Below are positions 27,355 through 36,125 of a stretch of DNA of 64,000 bases, piece after piece. This DNA comes from Halomonas sp. KG2. Its GTDB lineage: Bacteria; Pseudomonadota; Gammaproteobacteria; Pseudomonadales; Halomonadaceae. The translations under genes were made by a program, and so were the position numbers. The DNA lies in assembly GCA_030440445.1 (NCBI GenBank), contig CP098528.1, positions 310,001 to 374,000 of the forward strand, written 5' to 3'. The notes under the pieces were generated by a model. That model saw nothing but the letters and a program-made list of their open reading frames with translations, was not told the DNA's origin and searched no databases. Each line of letters begins with the position of its first letter. Position 1 is the stretch's first letter.

Positions 27355-28311
27355 TCAGACGATTGTAAAACTTAGCGTAAGGTAGGCTACATAGCCGCCT
27401 AGTAGAGCGGCTCCTTCCCAGCGAGATAACCGCATATTTGTGTAGAGAAACAGTAGCAATACGCCTGCTGCTCCGAGCATCACCCATTGGTCAAACTGAC
27501 TTACTCGCTCAGCAATAGGCAGGGGCTGTAGGAAAGCTGATATACCTAAGATGCCTAGAAGGTTGAAAATGTTGCTGCCCAAAATATTTCCGACAGCCAC
27601 ATCGGCGTGGCGGCGAAGAGCCGCAATCACCGATACCGCCATTTCGGGTAACGAGGTACCCACCGCAACAATCGTTAAGCCAATAACTGCTTCGGAAATA
27701 CCCATGGCTTGGGCTAAGCCAATGGCACCATAAAGTAACAGCTGCGAGCCACCTATCAACATCGCAAGCCCCACAATAAGCGCCATAACTATCATGGTTG
27801 TTGAACTTGGAATTGCAGTGAGTTCGTCTGCTTCTGCGCTATGCATTTCAGCTGCGGGAAGTGGTTGAGCGCGTTCAGTGCGATATGCCCAAATGAGATA
27901 AGCCGTCAACGCGGCTAATAATATTACCGCATCCCAACGGCCGAGGGCGCCACTCCAGGCCAGAGCGATAAATAGCAGGCTAGCGCCGACCACCACCACA
28001 CCATCTCGTCTTAGCGCCAGCGGCTGTACTGACATGGGGCAAATGACTGCGCAAAGACCAAGAATCAGCAGTATATTGCCTATGTTGCTACCCACGATAT
28101 TGCCGACAGCAATATCTGGTTGTTGGCGAATGGCGGCATCAATGGAAACGACCAGTTCGGGGGAAGATGTGCCAAAACCAACGACGACGAGGCCTGTTAA
28201 CAGTGGCGAGACTCCCATTCGTTTAGCCCCGGCGACAGCGCCACGGATGAGAGCTTCGCCTCCCAGCGTTAATAGTACGATACCGACGGCTAAACTTATC
28301 CCATACAGCAT
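27355..28311 (-). CDS. CaCA family calcium/sodium antiporter (YrbG-like)
   Basis: Inner-membrane exchanger of 318 residues with about ten helices. The two inverted alpha repeats are visible: VGFGTSSPELVVSIDAA with GNIVGSNIGNILLILG, and VAVGTSLPEMAVSVIAA with GNILGSNIFNLLGILG. Both keep the conserved Pro-Glu ion ligands. It exchanges Ca2+ (or another cation) against Na+ or H+. It lies 10 bp upstream of the BacA-like gene and 100 bp downstream of a LysR gene in the same direction. Confidence 0.9.
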   Translation of the reverse strand: MLYGISLAVGIVLLTLGGEALIRGAVAGAKRMGVSPLLTGLVVVGFGTSSPELVVSIDAAIRQQPDIAVGNIVGSNIGNILLILGLCAVICPMSVQPLALRRDGVVVVGASLLFIALAWSGALGRWDAVILLAALTAYLIWAYRTERAQPLPAAEMHSAEADELTAIPSSTTMIVMALIVGLAMLIGGSQLLLYGAIGLAQAMGISEAVIGLTIVAVGTSLPEMAVSVIAALRRHADVAVGNILGSNIFNLLGILGISAFLQPLPIAERVSQFDQWVMLGAAGVLLLFLYTNMRLSRWEGAALLGGYVAYLTLSFTIV

Positions 28312-28411
28312 GCTATTTAATCTCTTAGTGTGCTCACTTAGGCGTTATTCCAAGCGTAGGCTTCACACATTAGCGGGAATCGCTGCGTCTGCAAGTCAAT
28401 TAATCGAAGCT

Positions 28412-29380
28412 CTATCCACGCAAGGGAAACGTCGGGTAGGCGTTCAGTAGGGTGTCTAGTTCATTGCATACAAAGCGCGGTTCAATCCACTGTGTCAGGT
28501 GTTCGTGAACGTAGTGAAGAAAGCGTTGTGCTGACTGTGGAAGGCGCTGATCATTACGCACGATAAATTGCCAGTGGCTCTCAATAGGTAGCCCCTGAAC
28601 GGGTAATACCACTAGGTCAGGATGCTCATTAGGCAAAACGTGTTCAGATAACACTGCAACGCCCATATTGGCTGCCACGCTTACTCGTATGGCCTCGTTA
28701 CTGGCCATCTGTAATGTTTTTTGCATGGTCAGTCCGTGCTCTTGCAGCCAGCTGTCTAATAACATGCGTGTGGCAGAGCCTGGCTCGCGTAGCAGTAAGC
28801 GCTCACTTAGTAGCTGCTCCATCGTCACGGCTTTCTGTTGAGCCAGCGAGTGGTCGGCGGCGGCAATGGCAACTAAGGGGTTACGCATAAAGCGTGACGC
28901 GACCGCGTGAGCAAGCGCGGGCGGATGGCTAAAGACGTAAAGATCGTCTTCCTGGCGCTCAAAGCGCGCCAATACCTGTCGACGATTGCCGATATGAACG
29001 GTGACATCGACGTCAGGGAATGCCTGACTAAAAGGTCCTAAGAGGCGTGGTAAGACGTACTGAGCAGTGTTCACTAGGGCAATGCTAAATCGCCCCTTAC
29101 TGCCATACTGTAAATCACTGAGCTGATCTGCAAAGTCGTCAAAGCGCCCCAACACATCCCGACTTGCCTGATAAAGCGCTTGCCCTGTGGCGGTCATCGT
29201 CAGTTGTTGGGCATGCTGTTCTAACAACGGGCTGCCTACCGCTTCTCGGAGGCGTTTCAACTGCTGTGAGACGGTTGGCTGGGTAAGGTGAAGCTGTCTT
29301 GCGGCTTCGCTGATGGAGCCACATCTAACGACGGTTACGTATACCTGAAGCAACCTAAAGGTCAGATGGCGAATATTCAT
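28412..29380 (-). CDS. LysR family transcriptional regulator
   Basis: A 322-residue LysR regulator. The winged helix-turn-helix (about 1-62) has SISEAARQLHLTQPTVSQQLKRL. The effector-binding domain (about 92-300) contains VNTAQYVLPRLLGPF and LLREPGSATRMLLD, a pattern close to the CbbR/CysB-like subgroup. It heads a minus-strand set with the CaCA exchanger and the BacA-like gene and diverges from the gamma-glutamyltransferase gene. It may control either side. An SbtA-type bicarbonate permease 2.3 kb away makes a carbon-related effector possible, but that is speculation. Confidence 0.88.
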   Translation of the reverse strand: MNIRHLTFRLLQVYVTVVRCGSISEAARQLHLTQPTVSQQLKRLREAVGSPLLEQHAQQLTMTATGQALYQASRDVLGRFDDFADQLSDLQYGSKGRFSIALVNTAQYVLPRLLGPFSQAFPDVDVTVHIGNRRQVLARFERQEDDLYVFSHPPALAHAVASRFMRNPLVAIAAADHSLAQQKAVTMEQLLSERLLLREPGSATRMLLDSWLQEHGLTMQKTLQMASNEAIRVSVAANMGVAVLSEHVLPNEHPDLVVLPVQGLPIESHWQFIVRNDQRLPQSAQRFLHYVHEHLTQWIEPRFVCNELDTLLNAYPTFPLRG

Positions 29381-29660
29381 AGCAACCGAAACTCCTGGGG
29401 CGTCTCTTAATGCATCATTATTGGGTCGTGGTGTCGATCAGCTTTATCAACGAATACCTGGCAAGCCATCATGGAAAAGCTAGGCTATTCCTTGCCGTTA
29501 ATGGACAGGTGAAGACAAAAGAGTTTAAACCACATTACACTAAGGTGGCGCACGTTGGGTTGCTCTCAAGGCCAAGAACATGGCTTTGAATAGCTTTGAA
29601 GAAAAGCATGCTGTTATATTTGAAATGTTTTTAAGCTAATAACTATAAGGAATTCCACCT

Positions 29661-31400
29661 ATGATGATCCCCTTTTTAACTTCGCGTCCGCTTAAAACGC
29701 TGACCGCCAGTTTATGTATCGGCGGGTTGTTAGTCTCTCCACAGGCATTCTCTCAGCAAGCGATCTTGGAAGGTGAGCGCTTTCATCCCCAAGAGAGTAG
29801 CCATGGCATGGTCGCTACCAGCCACTTTCTCGCCTCAGAGGTTGCCCGTGATGTGCTTGCTGAAGGAGGCAACGCCGTTGATGCTGCCGTAGTGGCAGGC
29901 TTTGCGCTAGCGGTGACCCAGCCCCGTTCCGGTAATATCGGTGGTGGCGGTTTTATGCTGATCTCGGATGAAACAAGCGACGAAGTCATTGCCATCGACT
30001 ACCGCGAGATGGCCCCTTCCGCTGCCTTTGAAGCTATGTTCCAAGATGAAAATGGCGATGCAGTGACCGAGCGTTCCCGCTTTACTCACTTGGCCGCAGG
30101 TGTTCCCGGTACCGTTGCGGGGCTGGCTCTGGCTCTAGAAGAGTATGGTACGTTAAGTCTTGCTGAAGCGCTGGAACCCGCCATTCGTCTTGCTGAAGAT
30201 GGCTTCGCGGTGCCTCCACGCTTTGTTCAAGGGCTACAAGAGACCAGAGAACGCTTTGAACCCTGGGATGCGAGCATGGCCAAGTTCTTCAAGGAGGACG
30301 GTAGCGCCTACGAAGTTGGCGATATTTTCAAGCAACCTGATCTAGCCGCGACACTCAGGCGCATTGCTGAACAAGGGGCTCGCGAGTTTTATGAAGGAGA
30401 AACGGCAGAGCTGATTGTTGCCGAGATGGAGCGTCACGATGGACTGATTACCATGGAAGACATGGCTAGTTACGCCCCCATCATCCGTGAACCCAGCCAC
30501 GGTACTTATCGCGGCTACGATATTTACGCCATGAGCCCTCCTTCTTCCGGTGGTGCTCATATTGTGCAGATGCTGAATATTCTCGAAGAATATCCCATCG
30601 GTGAACTCGGCTTTGGCTCTGCTGAAAGCATGCACCTAATGGCCGAAGCCATGAAGCGTGCTTACGCTGACCGCTCGGAGTTCTTGGGCGATACTGACTT
30701 TGTCGATGTGCCTTTGGCCGGCATCACCTCAAAGGAGTATGCAGCCGAACTGCGTAGCCAGATTGGCGACCAAGCTACCCCTAGTGCAGACATTGCGCCT
30801 GGCAATCCGAACGACTACGAATCCAATGAAACCACTCACTTTTCCATTGTAGATGACGGTGGTCTGGCAGTTTCAAACACGTACACCATCAACTTCAGTT
30901 ATGGCTCTGGAATCGTGGTGGATGGCGCGGGCTTCTTGCTCAACAACGAAATGGATGATTTCTCAGCCAAGCCCGGCGTGCCCAACGCCTATGGATTGAT
31001 TGGCGGCGAAGCCAATAAGGTTGAGCCAGGCAAACGAATGCTTTCGTCTATGACGCCCACTATCGTCAAGCAAGACGGCAAAAACTTCCTGGTTACTGGC
31101 AGTCCCGGCGGTTCACGTATTATCACCACAACGCTACAGGTGTTAATGAACGTTATTGATCATGATATGAATATACAATCAGCGGTTAGCGCACCGCGCA
31201 TGCACCACCAGTGGGTGCCTGATGAGATTCGCGTTGAGGCAGGCTTTAGTCCAGATACACTTAACTTGCTGGAAGAGCGTGGCCACACGGTCAGTCAGCA
31301 GTCAGCCATGGGCGCCGCTCAGTCAATCATGATCAAAGACGGGATGTTCTTTGGTGGCGCCGATCCTCGCCGCTCCACCTCATCTGCTATTGGCCTGTAA
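29661..31400 (+). CDS. ggt: Gamma-glutamyltransferase
   Basis: Periplasmic enzyme of 579 residues that cleaves gamma-glutamyl bonds in glutathione and related peptides. A signal peptide covers about residues 1-32. The precursor self-cleaves before the nucleophile Thr391 in ESNETTHFS, giving large and small subunits. The small subunit has the oxyanion segment LVTGSPGGSRIIT. SSGGAH and the lid-region MKRAYADRSEFLGD motif are also present. AAGGAA precedes the ATG. A strong terminator follows. It may supply glutamate or cysteinylglycine from glutathione. Confidence 0.95.
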   Translation: MMIPFLTSRPLKTLTASLCIGGLLVSPQAFSQQAILEGERFHPQESSHGMVATSHFLASEVARDVLAEGGNAVDAAVVAGFALAVTQPRSGNIGGGGFMLISDETSDEVIAIDYREMAPSAAFEAMFQDENGDAVTERSRFTHLAAGVPGTVAGLALALEEYGTLSLAEALEPAIRLAEDGFAVPPRFVQGLQETRERFEPWDASMAKFFKEDGSAYEVGDIFKQPDLAATLRRIAEQGAREFYEGETAELIVAEMERHDGLITMEDMASYAPIIREPSHGTYRGYDIYAMSPPSSGGAHIVQMLNILEEYPIGELGFGSAESMHLMAEAMKRAYADRSEFLGDTDFVDVPLAGITSKEYAAELRSQIGDQATPSADIAPGNPNDYESNETTHFSIVDDGGLAVSNTYTINFSYGSGIVVDGAGFLLNNEMDDFSAKPGVPNAYGLIGGEANKVEPGKRMLSSMTPTIVKQDGKNFLVTGSPGGSRIITTTLQVLMNVIDHDMNIQSAVSAPRMHHQWVPDEIRVEAGFSPDTLNLLEERGHTVSQQSAMGAAQSIMIKDGMFFGGADPRRSTSSAIGL

Positions 31401-31421
31401 CGTTACGTTAGGCTCTTACCA

Positions 31422-31447
31422 CCCCGCCCTGATTGCTCAGGGCGGGG
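31422..31447 (+). terminator. Terminator after ggt
   Basis: CCCCGCCCTGA and its complement TCAGGGCGGGG form an 11-bp stem with a four-base loop, 22 bp after the ggt stop. The following sequence is only weakly T-rich. Confidence 0.75.
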
Positions 31448-31495
31448 TCGTTCAGGCATCGCGCCTAGTGACCCTTTCATATCCTTAGTTTAACC

Positions 31496-31558
31496 ATCAT
31501 CACCACTGCCTATTAACTATCACCACTGCTTATCAATGAGTAGCGATAGGGTGATGAT
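31496..31558. repeat. Tandem 20-bp repeats and inverted repeat upstream of the SbtA-like gene
   Basis: ATCACCACTGC occurs twice, 20 bp apart (31499 and 31519), with related flanks. The block is bounded by the inverted repeat ATCATCACC (31496-31504) and GGTGATGAT (31550-31558). It lies about 105-165 bp before the permease start and may be a regulator-binding region. Confidence 0.45.
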
Positions 31559-31662
31559 AACGGCATAGATAATTATCTATGATTTTCTTTCAATATATTA
31601 TTAGTTATCTAGTGCCATCGCTCGCAAAATGCAGTCTCTTTTAACCCTAGGGAGCAGTGGTG

Positions 31663-32604
31663 ATGCCAGATATTGTGGTGATGTTTTTTTTATTGGGGCT
31701 AGTCGCCGGAGCTGTGAAGTCGGATCTTCAGGTACCTAAAGCTACTTACGACACCCTAAGCCTGTTATTAATGCTCACCATTGGCTTAAAGGGAGGAATG
31801 GCACTGCATGGCAATATCCACTGGGGATTGATGCCAGAGCTTACCGGCGTAGCGCTGTTGTCAGCGTTTATACCGCTGATGCTGATGCCCGTGTTGCGCC
31901 GCTGGGTGCGTCTTTCCGCCGCCGACAGCGCTAGCATTGCTGCTCACTATGGCTCGGTCAGTGCGGGTACGTTTGCGGTCGCACTGGCGTATGTAGAAGC
32001 ACGTCAGTTAGCGGTGGGTAGTGAAGTAACGCTCTATTTGGTCGCTATGGAGCTGCCCGCGATCATGGTGGCGATCGCCCTGTTTAGACGCTATCAAGGC
32101 GCCGCTGTTAAAGAGAGCACCAGCAAGTTATGGCATGAAACTTTAACCAACCGTGGCGTTATCCTGTTAGCAGGTGGGGTCGTGATCGGCACGCTATACG
32201 GGCCATTTCAAGGAGAGGAAGTCACCACACTGTTTACTGGAGCTTTCAAAGGCGTGCTGGCGTTGTTCCTGCTAGAAATGGGCTTAACCGCCGCGCAAAC
32301 GCTGCGCCCAATGCCCTGGCATCATTGGCGCTTAGTGACTTTTGCGCTGGTCACGCCATTGCTGCTGTCACTGCTGGGGATTCTGGTAGGTACACTGGTT
32401 GGTTTGCCAGTGGGCTCTGTGGTGATTCTTGCCGCATTGGCTGCTAGTGCCTCCTATATAGCGGCGCCGGCTGCAATGCGTGCAGCTATCCCGCAAGCGA
32501 ACATTGGGCTTGCGATGCTAGCGTCACTTGGCATTACTTTTCCTCTCAACGTGATGCTTGGGATCCCTCTTTACCATAGGCTGCTGGAGCACTTATTTAA
32601 CTAA
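31663..32604 (+). CDS. Sodium-dependent bicarbonate permease, SbtA-like
   Basis: Inner-membrane protein of 313 residues with about ten helices, similar to the SbtA family of Na+/HCO3- symporters known from cyanobacteria and found in many heterotrophs. Conserved pieces are FFLLGLVAGAVKSDLQVP at the start, SVSAGTFAVAL, and AALAASASYIAAPAAMR near the end. The start is ambiguous: GTG codons at 31657 and 31660 precede the ATG at 31663; GGGAG lies 9 bases before the ATG. No PII-like SbtB gene is next to it. It may supply bicarbonate for carboxylation reactions in alkaline medium. Confidence 0.85.
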   Translation: MPDIVVMFFLLGLVAGAVKSDLQVPKATYDTLSLLLMLTIGLKGGMALHGNIHWGLMPELTGVALLSAFIPLMLMPVLRRWVRLSAADSASIAAHYGSVSAGTFAVALAYVEARQLAVGSEVTLYLVAMELPAIMVAIALFRRYQGAAVKESTSKLWHETLTNRGVILLAGGVVIGTLYGPFQGEEVTTLFTGAFKGVLALFLLEMGLTAAQTLRPMPWHHWRLVTFALVTPLLLSLLGILVGTLVGLPVGSVVILAALAASASYIAAPAAMRAAIPQANIGLAMLASLGITFPLNVMLGIPLYHRLLEHLFN

Positions 32605-33088
32605 CAAATGGGTCGCGCTATCGCTTCAATTTGATCTGCCAGTCATTGGAGTAATTTGTTGTTTAATTGGAATTTAACGCCAGCTTATTGCTTATAAAGC
32701 TGGCGTTTTTTAGTTTATTTTTCTGTTTTGTAAGCTTCAATAGATAAATTTTAATAATTTATTAACGTGCTTAGTTCAGCCGCACTATTTTGCTGGCCCA
32801 TGTGTATTTCCCCTGGAAGCAGCACGAAAAGCCGAGGAATAGACACGTTAAGTCATCGTTACCCTCGTATTCTTTTGTAACAGTGATGTGATCGCAATGC
32901 TGTTGAAGTGTTGAAAGTGCGATGACGCATTGTGCTTAATTAGCTGGTATAGATGAAAGGGCAGTATACCTCTAGAAAGCTTGTCTATTGCTAACGCCTT
33001 AGATGATAAATCTAAAAAACTCCTGCTGAACGAAAAACATCGCTGCTGATAAACCTATTAAAAACTCAATAATAACGAGGTCTATAAG
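32605..33088. other. Intergenic region between SbtA-like and nhaC genes
   Basis: This 484-bp AT-rich stretch holds the sbtA-side terminator and a small inverted repeat ATCGCA (32891) / TGCGAT (32918). A weak promoter candidate is TTGTCT at 32981 with TGATAA at 33004, 17 bp apart. I see no gene or RNA. Confidence 0.5.
32676..32710 (+). terminator. Terminator after the SbtA-like gene
   Basis: AACGCCAGCTT pairs with AAGCTGGCGTT, followed directly by a T run. It is a canonical rho-independent terminator 72 bp after the stop. Confidence 0.9.
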
Positions 33089-34621
33089 ATGGAAGATAAA
33101 CCAAAAAGGGTCCGTCAAAAACCCAGTCTCGGGCTTGCTCTTGTGCCCGTTGTGCTGACACTAATCGCTATCGGGGTACAAATTTTCTATTTTGGTGATT
33201 TCACACCACATATCCCGCTGGCCATCGGCCTGGCGATAACCTCACTAGTGGGTATCAAACTTGGCTTCCGCTGGAAGCGGATTGAAGATGGGGCGTTTCA
33301 CGTTATCAACGTGTCTTTGCCTTCGGTTTCGGTGTTGATCTTAGTGGGCATGATTATTGGCGTCTGGATTGCCAGCGGTACCGTGCCCAGTCTGATCTAT
33401 TACGGCCTTCTTCTGTTGTCTCCGGCTTTCTTCCTTGCCGCGGCGATGCTGATTTGTGCGGTGGTGTCCGTTTCTTTGGGGACCTCCTGGGGAACCGTTG
33501 GTACGGTAGGTTTAGCGCTTGTTGGTATCGGCGCTGGATTTGAAATTCCGATTTACTGGACTGCCGGTGCGGTTGTTTCTGGCGCCTTTTTTGGCGACAA
33601 AGTCTCACCGCTTTCCGACACCACAAACCTGGCGGCGGCGGTTACCGGTAACGATGTGTTCTCGCATATCAAAAACATGATGCCAACGACGCTTCCGGCC
33701 ATGCTGATCGCGTTAGCCATCTATCTGGTGGTGGGCTTCACCATGATTGATGATCAAGCGGCATCTTTTGAGCGCATTGATGCCATCACTGCGTCACTAG
33801 ACGAACACTTTACTATTTCTATCTGGCTGCTGTTGCCAGCGGTGCTGGTTATTGGTCTAGCCATCAAGAAAATGCCGCCGATTCCTTCCCTGTTTGCTGG
33901 TGTAATGGCAGGTGCGGTAACCGCCATGGCGGTTCAGGGGGTAGGTCTGCACGATATCGTTACTTACGCTAACTATGGTTACTCCATTGAAACGGGCGTG
34001 GAAGCCATGGATAGCCTGTTAAACCGTGGCGGCATTCAGTCAATGATGTGGACCATCTCGTTGATTCTGATTGCCTTGGCCTTTGGCGGTGCGTTGGAGA
34101 AAACGGGCTGCCTGGAGACCATCATCAAGGCCATTATGTCCAAGGTGCGCTCGTTCAAAGGCGTTCAAACCTCGGCAATTGCTACCTCCTTTGCAACTAA
34201 CCTAGTGGCAGGCGACCCCTACCTATCCGTTGCGCTACCGGGGCGTATGTACGCGCCTACCTACCGTGGGCTGGGTTACTCAACCCTGAACCTATCGCGT
34301 GGTGTTGAGGAAGGTGGAACATTGATGTCGCCGCTCATTCCATGGAACGCAGGTGGTGCCTTCGTCATTAGCGTATTAGGGCTAGGCATTGGCGAAGGTA
34401 ACGTTGAGAACCTTCTGTATATACCACTGGCCTTTGCCTGCTGGTTATCGCCCTTAATCGGTATTCTTTACGCACAGATGGGCTTTTTCTCGCCCAAGGC
34501 AACTGATGCAGAGCGTGCCCTGTGGGAAAAACAGGGGGAAGCGATTGCCTCTACCGAAGCATTGGGTGCTGCTGCTGACGCAGCCGTTACTAGCCCGACG
34601 CCAGCTCCTAGCTCGAGTTGA
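33089..34621 (+). CDS. nhaC: Na+/H+ antiporter NhaC family
   Basis: Inner-membrane antiporter of 510 residues with about 11-12 helices. Typical NhaC segments are SLGTSWGTVGTVGLALVGIG, SGAFFGDKVSPLSDTTNLA, and later GGTLMSPLIPWNAGGAF. The C-terminal tail is Ala/Ser/Pro-rich and hydrophilic. It exports Na+ against protons; some members instead exchange malate and lactate with cations. GAGG lies upstream of the ATG. It is the second sodium antiporter in the window after nhaD. A terminator separates it from the oxidoreductase gene. Confidence 0.92.
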   Translation: MEDKPKRVRQKPSLGLALVPVVLTLIAIGVQIFYFGDFTPHIPLAIGLAITSLVGIKLGFRWKRIEDGAFHVINVSLPSVSVLILVGMIIGVWIASGTVPSLIYYGLLLLSPAFFLAAAMLICAVVSVSLGTSWGTVGTVGLALVGIGAGFEIPIYWTAGAVVSGAFFGDKVSPLSDTTNLAAAVTGNDVFSHIKNMMPTTLPAMLIALAIYLVVGFTMIDDQAASFERIDAITASLDEHFTISIWLLLPAVLVIGLAIKKMPPIPSLFAGVMAGAVTAMAVQGVGLHDIVTYANYGYSIETGVEAMDSLLNRGGIQSMMWTISLILIALAFGGALEKTGCLETIIKAIMSKVRSFKGVQTSAIATSFATNLVAGDPYLSVALPGRMYAPTYRGLGYSTLNLSRGVEEGGTLMSPLIPWNAGGAFVISVLGLGIGEGNVENLLYIPLAFACWLSPLIGILYAQMGFFSPKATDAERALWEKQGEAIASTEALGAAADAAVTSPTPAPSSS

Positions 34622-34658
34622 TCGTCACTAGTCGTTACGTGTTTTACCGATAAGACAG

Positions 34659-34684
34659 CACCCCGGCTTGCGAAAGGCGGGGTG
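34659..34684 (+). terminator. Terminator after nhaC
   Basis: CACCCCG and CGGGGTG form a 7-bp stem, with TTTGTCTTTT following. It lies 37 bp after the nhaC stop. Confidence 0.8.
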
Positions 34685-34779
34685 TTTGTCTTTTGAGCTA
34701 GGCGTTTTTTGCCGACAATCGAATCGCTGCGACTTGTGTTTGCTTGCAAGCACGCCCGAATAAAACCAGGAGGATAGTA

Positions 34780-36042
34780 ATGACTACAACGCATCCAACC
34801 GTGGTCATTGGTGGTGGAATCGTGGGTATTTGCTGTGCGTTATCTCTGCAAAAAGAGAGGCTCGACGTAACGCTCGTAGAGCCCGCTATGTCCGGCGATA
34901 GTACCGCTAAGTGGAGCTGCGGGCAGATTGCGGTTAGCGAAATTATTCCTCAGTCCAAGCCTGGTATTATCAAAAAAGTGCCTGGATGGCTGCTGGATCA
35001 AAAAGGGCCGCTGGCGCTGCGGCCATCAGCACTACCAGGGCTATTACCCTGGATGCTGCGCTTTATCACCCACGCGCGGCGTTCACGCATCGATACTATC
35101 GCCCATGAGCTAGCAACTTTAACGCGTCGTGCCTTCCAGGATTATGAGCCCCTGCTTGCGCAGTGCCGTCGTGACGATCTGATTGGTCACCAACCAACCC
35201 TTGAACTGTTTGACGATGCAGCTGGGCTAGCCGATGAGCAAACTTATGTAGAGCTACGCCGCGCGCTAGGGTTTGTTTCCGAAACGCTGAATGCCGAACA
35301 GATTGCCGCTATGGAACCAGCGCTCGCGGGGCGCTTTTCTCACGGCTTGTTGTTGTCAGATTGGCGCACGGTGTGCGATACCGAAACCTTCCTCATCGAG
35401 CTTGCTCACAGTTTTGTAGAGCAGGGCGGCAAGCTTGTTCAGGATAGTGTGTCGCGTATTGAGACCCAGGGAGGGCGTGCCGTTGGTGTGACTCTGGCCA
35501 GCGGTGAGAGGCTGCCGGTCGAGCAGGTGGTGGTCGCCGCAGGCAACGGCAGTTCGGCGTTTTTTGAAACATTAGGCATTAAGGTACCGTTGATTAAGGT
35601 CGGCGGCTATCAGGTGTTGTTACCCAACCCTGGCGTCGATTTAACCCACGCCACTTTTTATGCTGACGGCGGCTTCGGCCTGATTCCTATGGAGCGAGGG
35701 CTACAGATCGGCGGCACGATTGAGTTTGCTGGCAACCATGCTGAACCGAACTTCAAGCGTGCGGAGATCATTCTTGAAAAAGCCAAGACGATACTGCCAT
35801 CGTTGAATACGGCTGGTATGGAGTTTGGCGCTGGCTGGCGCCCCTTCTTGCCAGACACTAAACCTGTGATTGATAAATCGCCATTGCTTAAAAACGTCGC
35901 GATGGCTTTTGGTCATGGCCAGTTGGGGCTAACGCTAGGTGCCACGACGGGGCGCTTGGTAGCTGACATGCTGCAAGGGCGTGATAGTCAGTTGGATATT
36001 AGCCCTTTCAGTGCATCACGCTTTACATTGGCTGGTGGTTGA
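34780..36042 (+). CDS. DadA-like FAD-dependent amino acid dehydrogenase
   Basis: Flavoprotein of 420 residues from the ATG at 34780, which has CCAGGAGG before it. The N-terminal FAD site is VVIGGGIVGICCALSLQ with the acidic VEPA strand end. The C-terminal part has the glycine-oxidase-like GAGWRPFLPDTKP and the FAD-binding end GHGQLGLTLGATTGRLVADM. It resembles D-amino-acid dehydrogenase DadA, which oxidises D-amino acids to 2-oxo acids and passes electrons to the respiratory chain. The substrate is not certain; proline or hydroxyproline-type substrates occur in related proteins. It is a single gene. Confidence 0.8.
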   Translation: MTTTHPTVVIGGGIVGICCALSLQKERLDVTLVEPAMSGDSTAKWSCGQIAVSEIIPQSKPGIIKKVPGWLLDQKGPLALRPSALPGLLPWMLRFITHARRSRIDTIAHELATLTRRAFQDYEPLLAQCRRDDLIGHQPTLELFDDAAGLADEQTYVELRRALGFVSETLNAEQIAAMEPALAGRFSHGLLLSDWRTVCDTETFLIELAHSFVEQGGKLVQDSVSRIETQGGRAVGVTLASGERLPVEQVVVAAGNGSSAFFETLGIKVPLIKVGGYQVLLPNPGVDLTHATFYADGGFGLIPMERGLQIGGTIEFAGNHAEPNFKRAEIILEKAKTILPSLNTAGMEFGAGWRPFLPDTKPVIDKSPLLKNVAMAFGHGQLGLTLGATTGRLVADMLQGRDSQLDISPFSASRFTLAGG

Positions 36043-36076
36043 TTGCCGGCTGCGCGGTGTGCAGGCTAAGAGTAGG

Positions 36077-36102
36077 GCCCGTCTCTTGAGTATGAGACGG
36101 GC
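36077..36102 (+). terminator. Terminator after the DadA-like gene
   Basis: GCCCGTCTC and GAGACGGGC form a 9-bp stem with an 8-base loop, then TGTTTATC. It lies 34 bp after the stop, between convergent genes. Confidence 0.75.
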
Positions 36103-36125
36103 TGTTTATCTACGATTTAGCGCGC

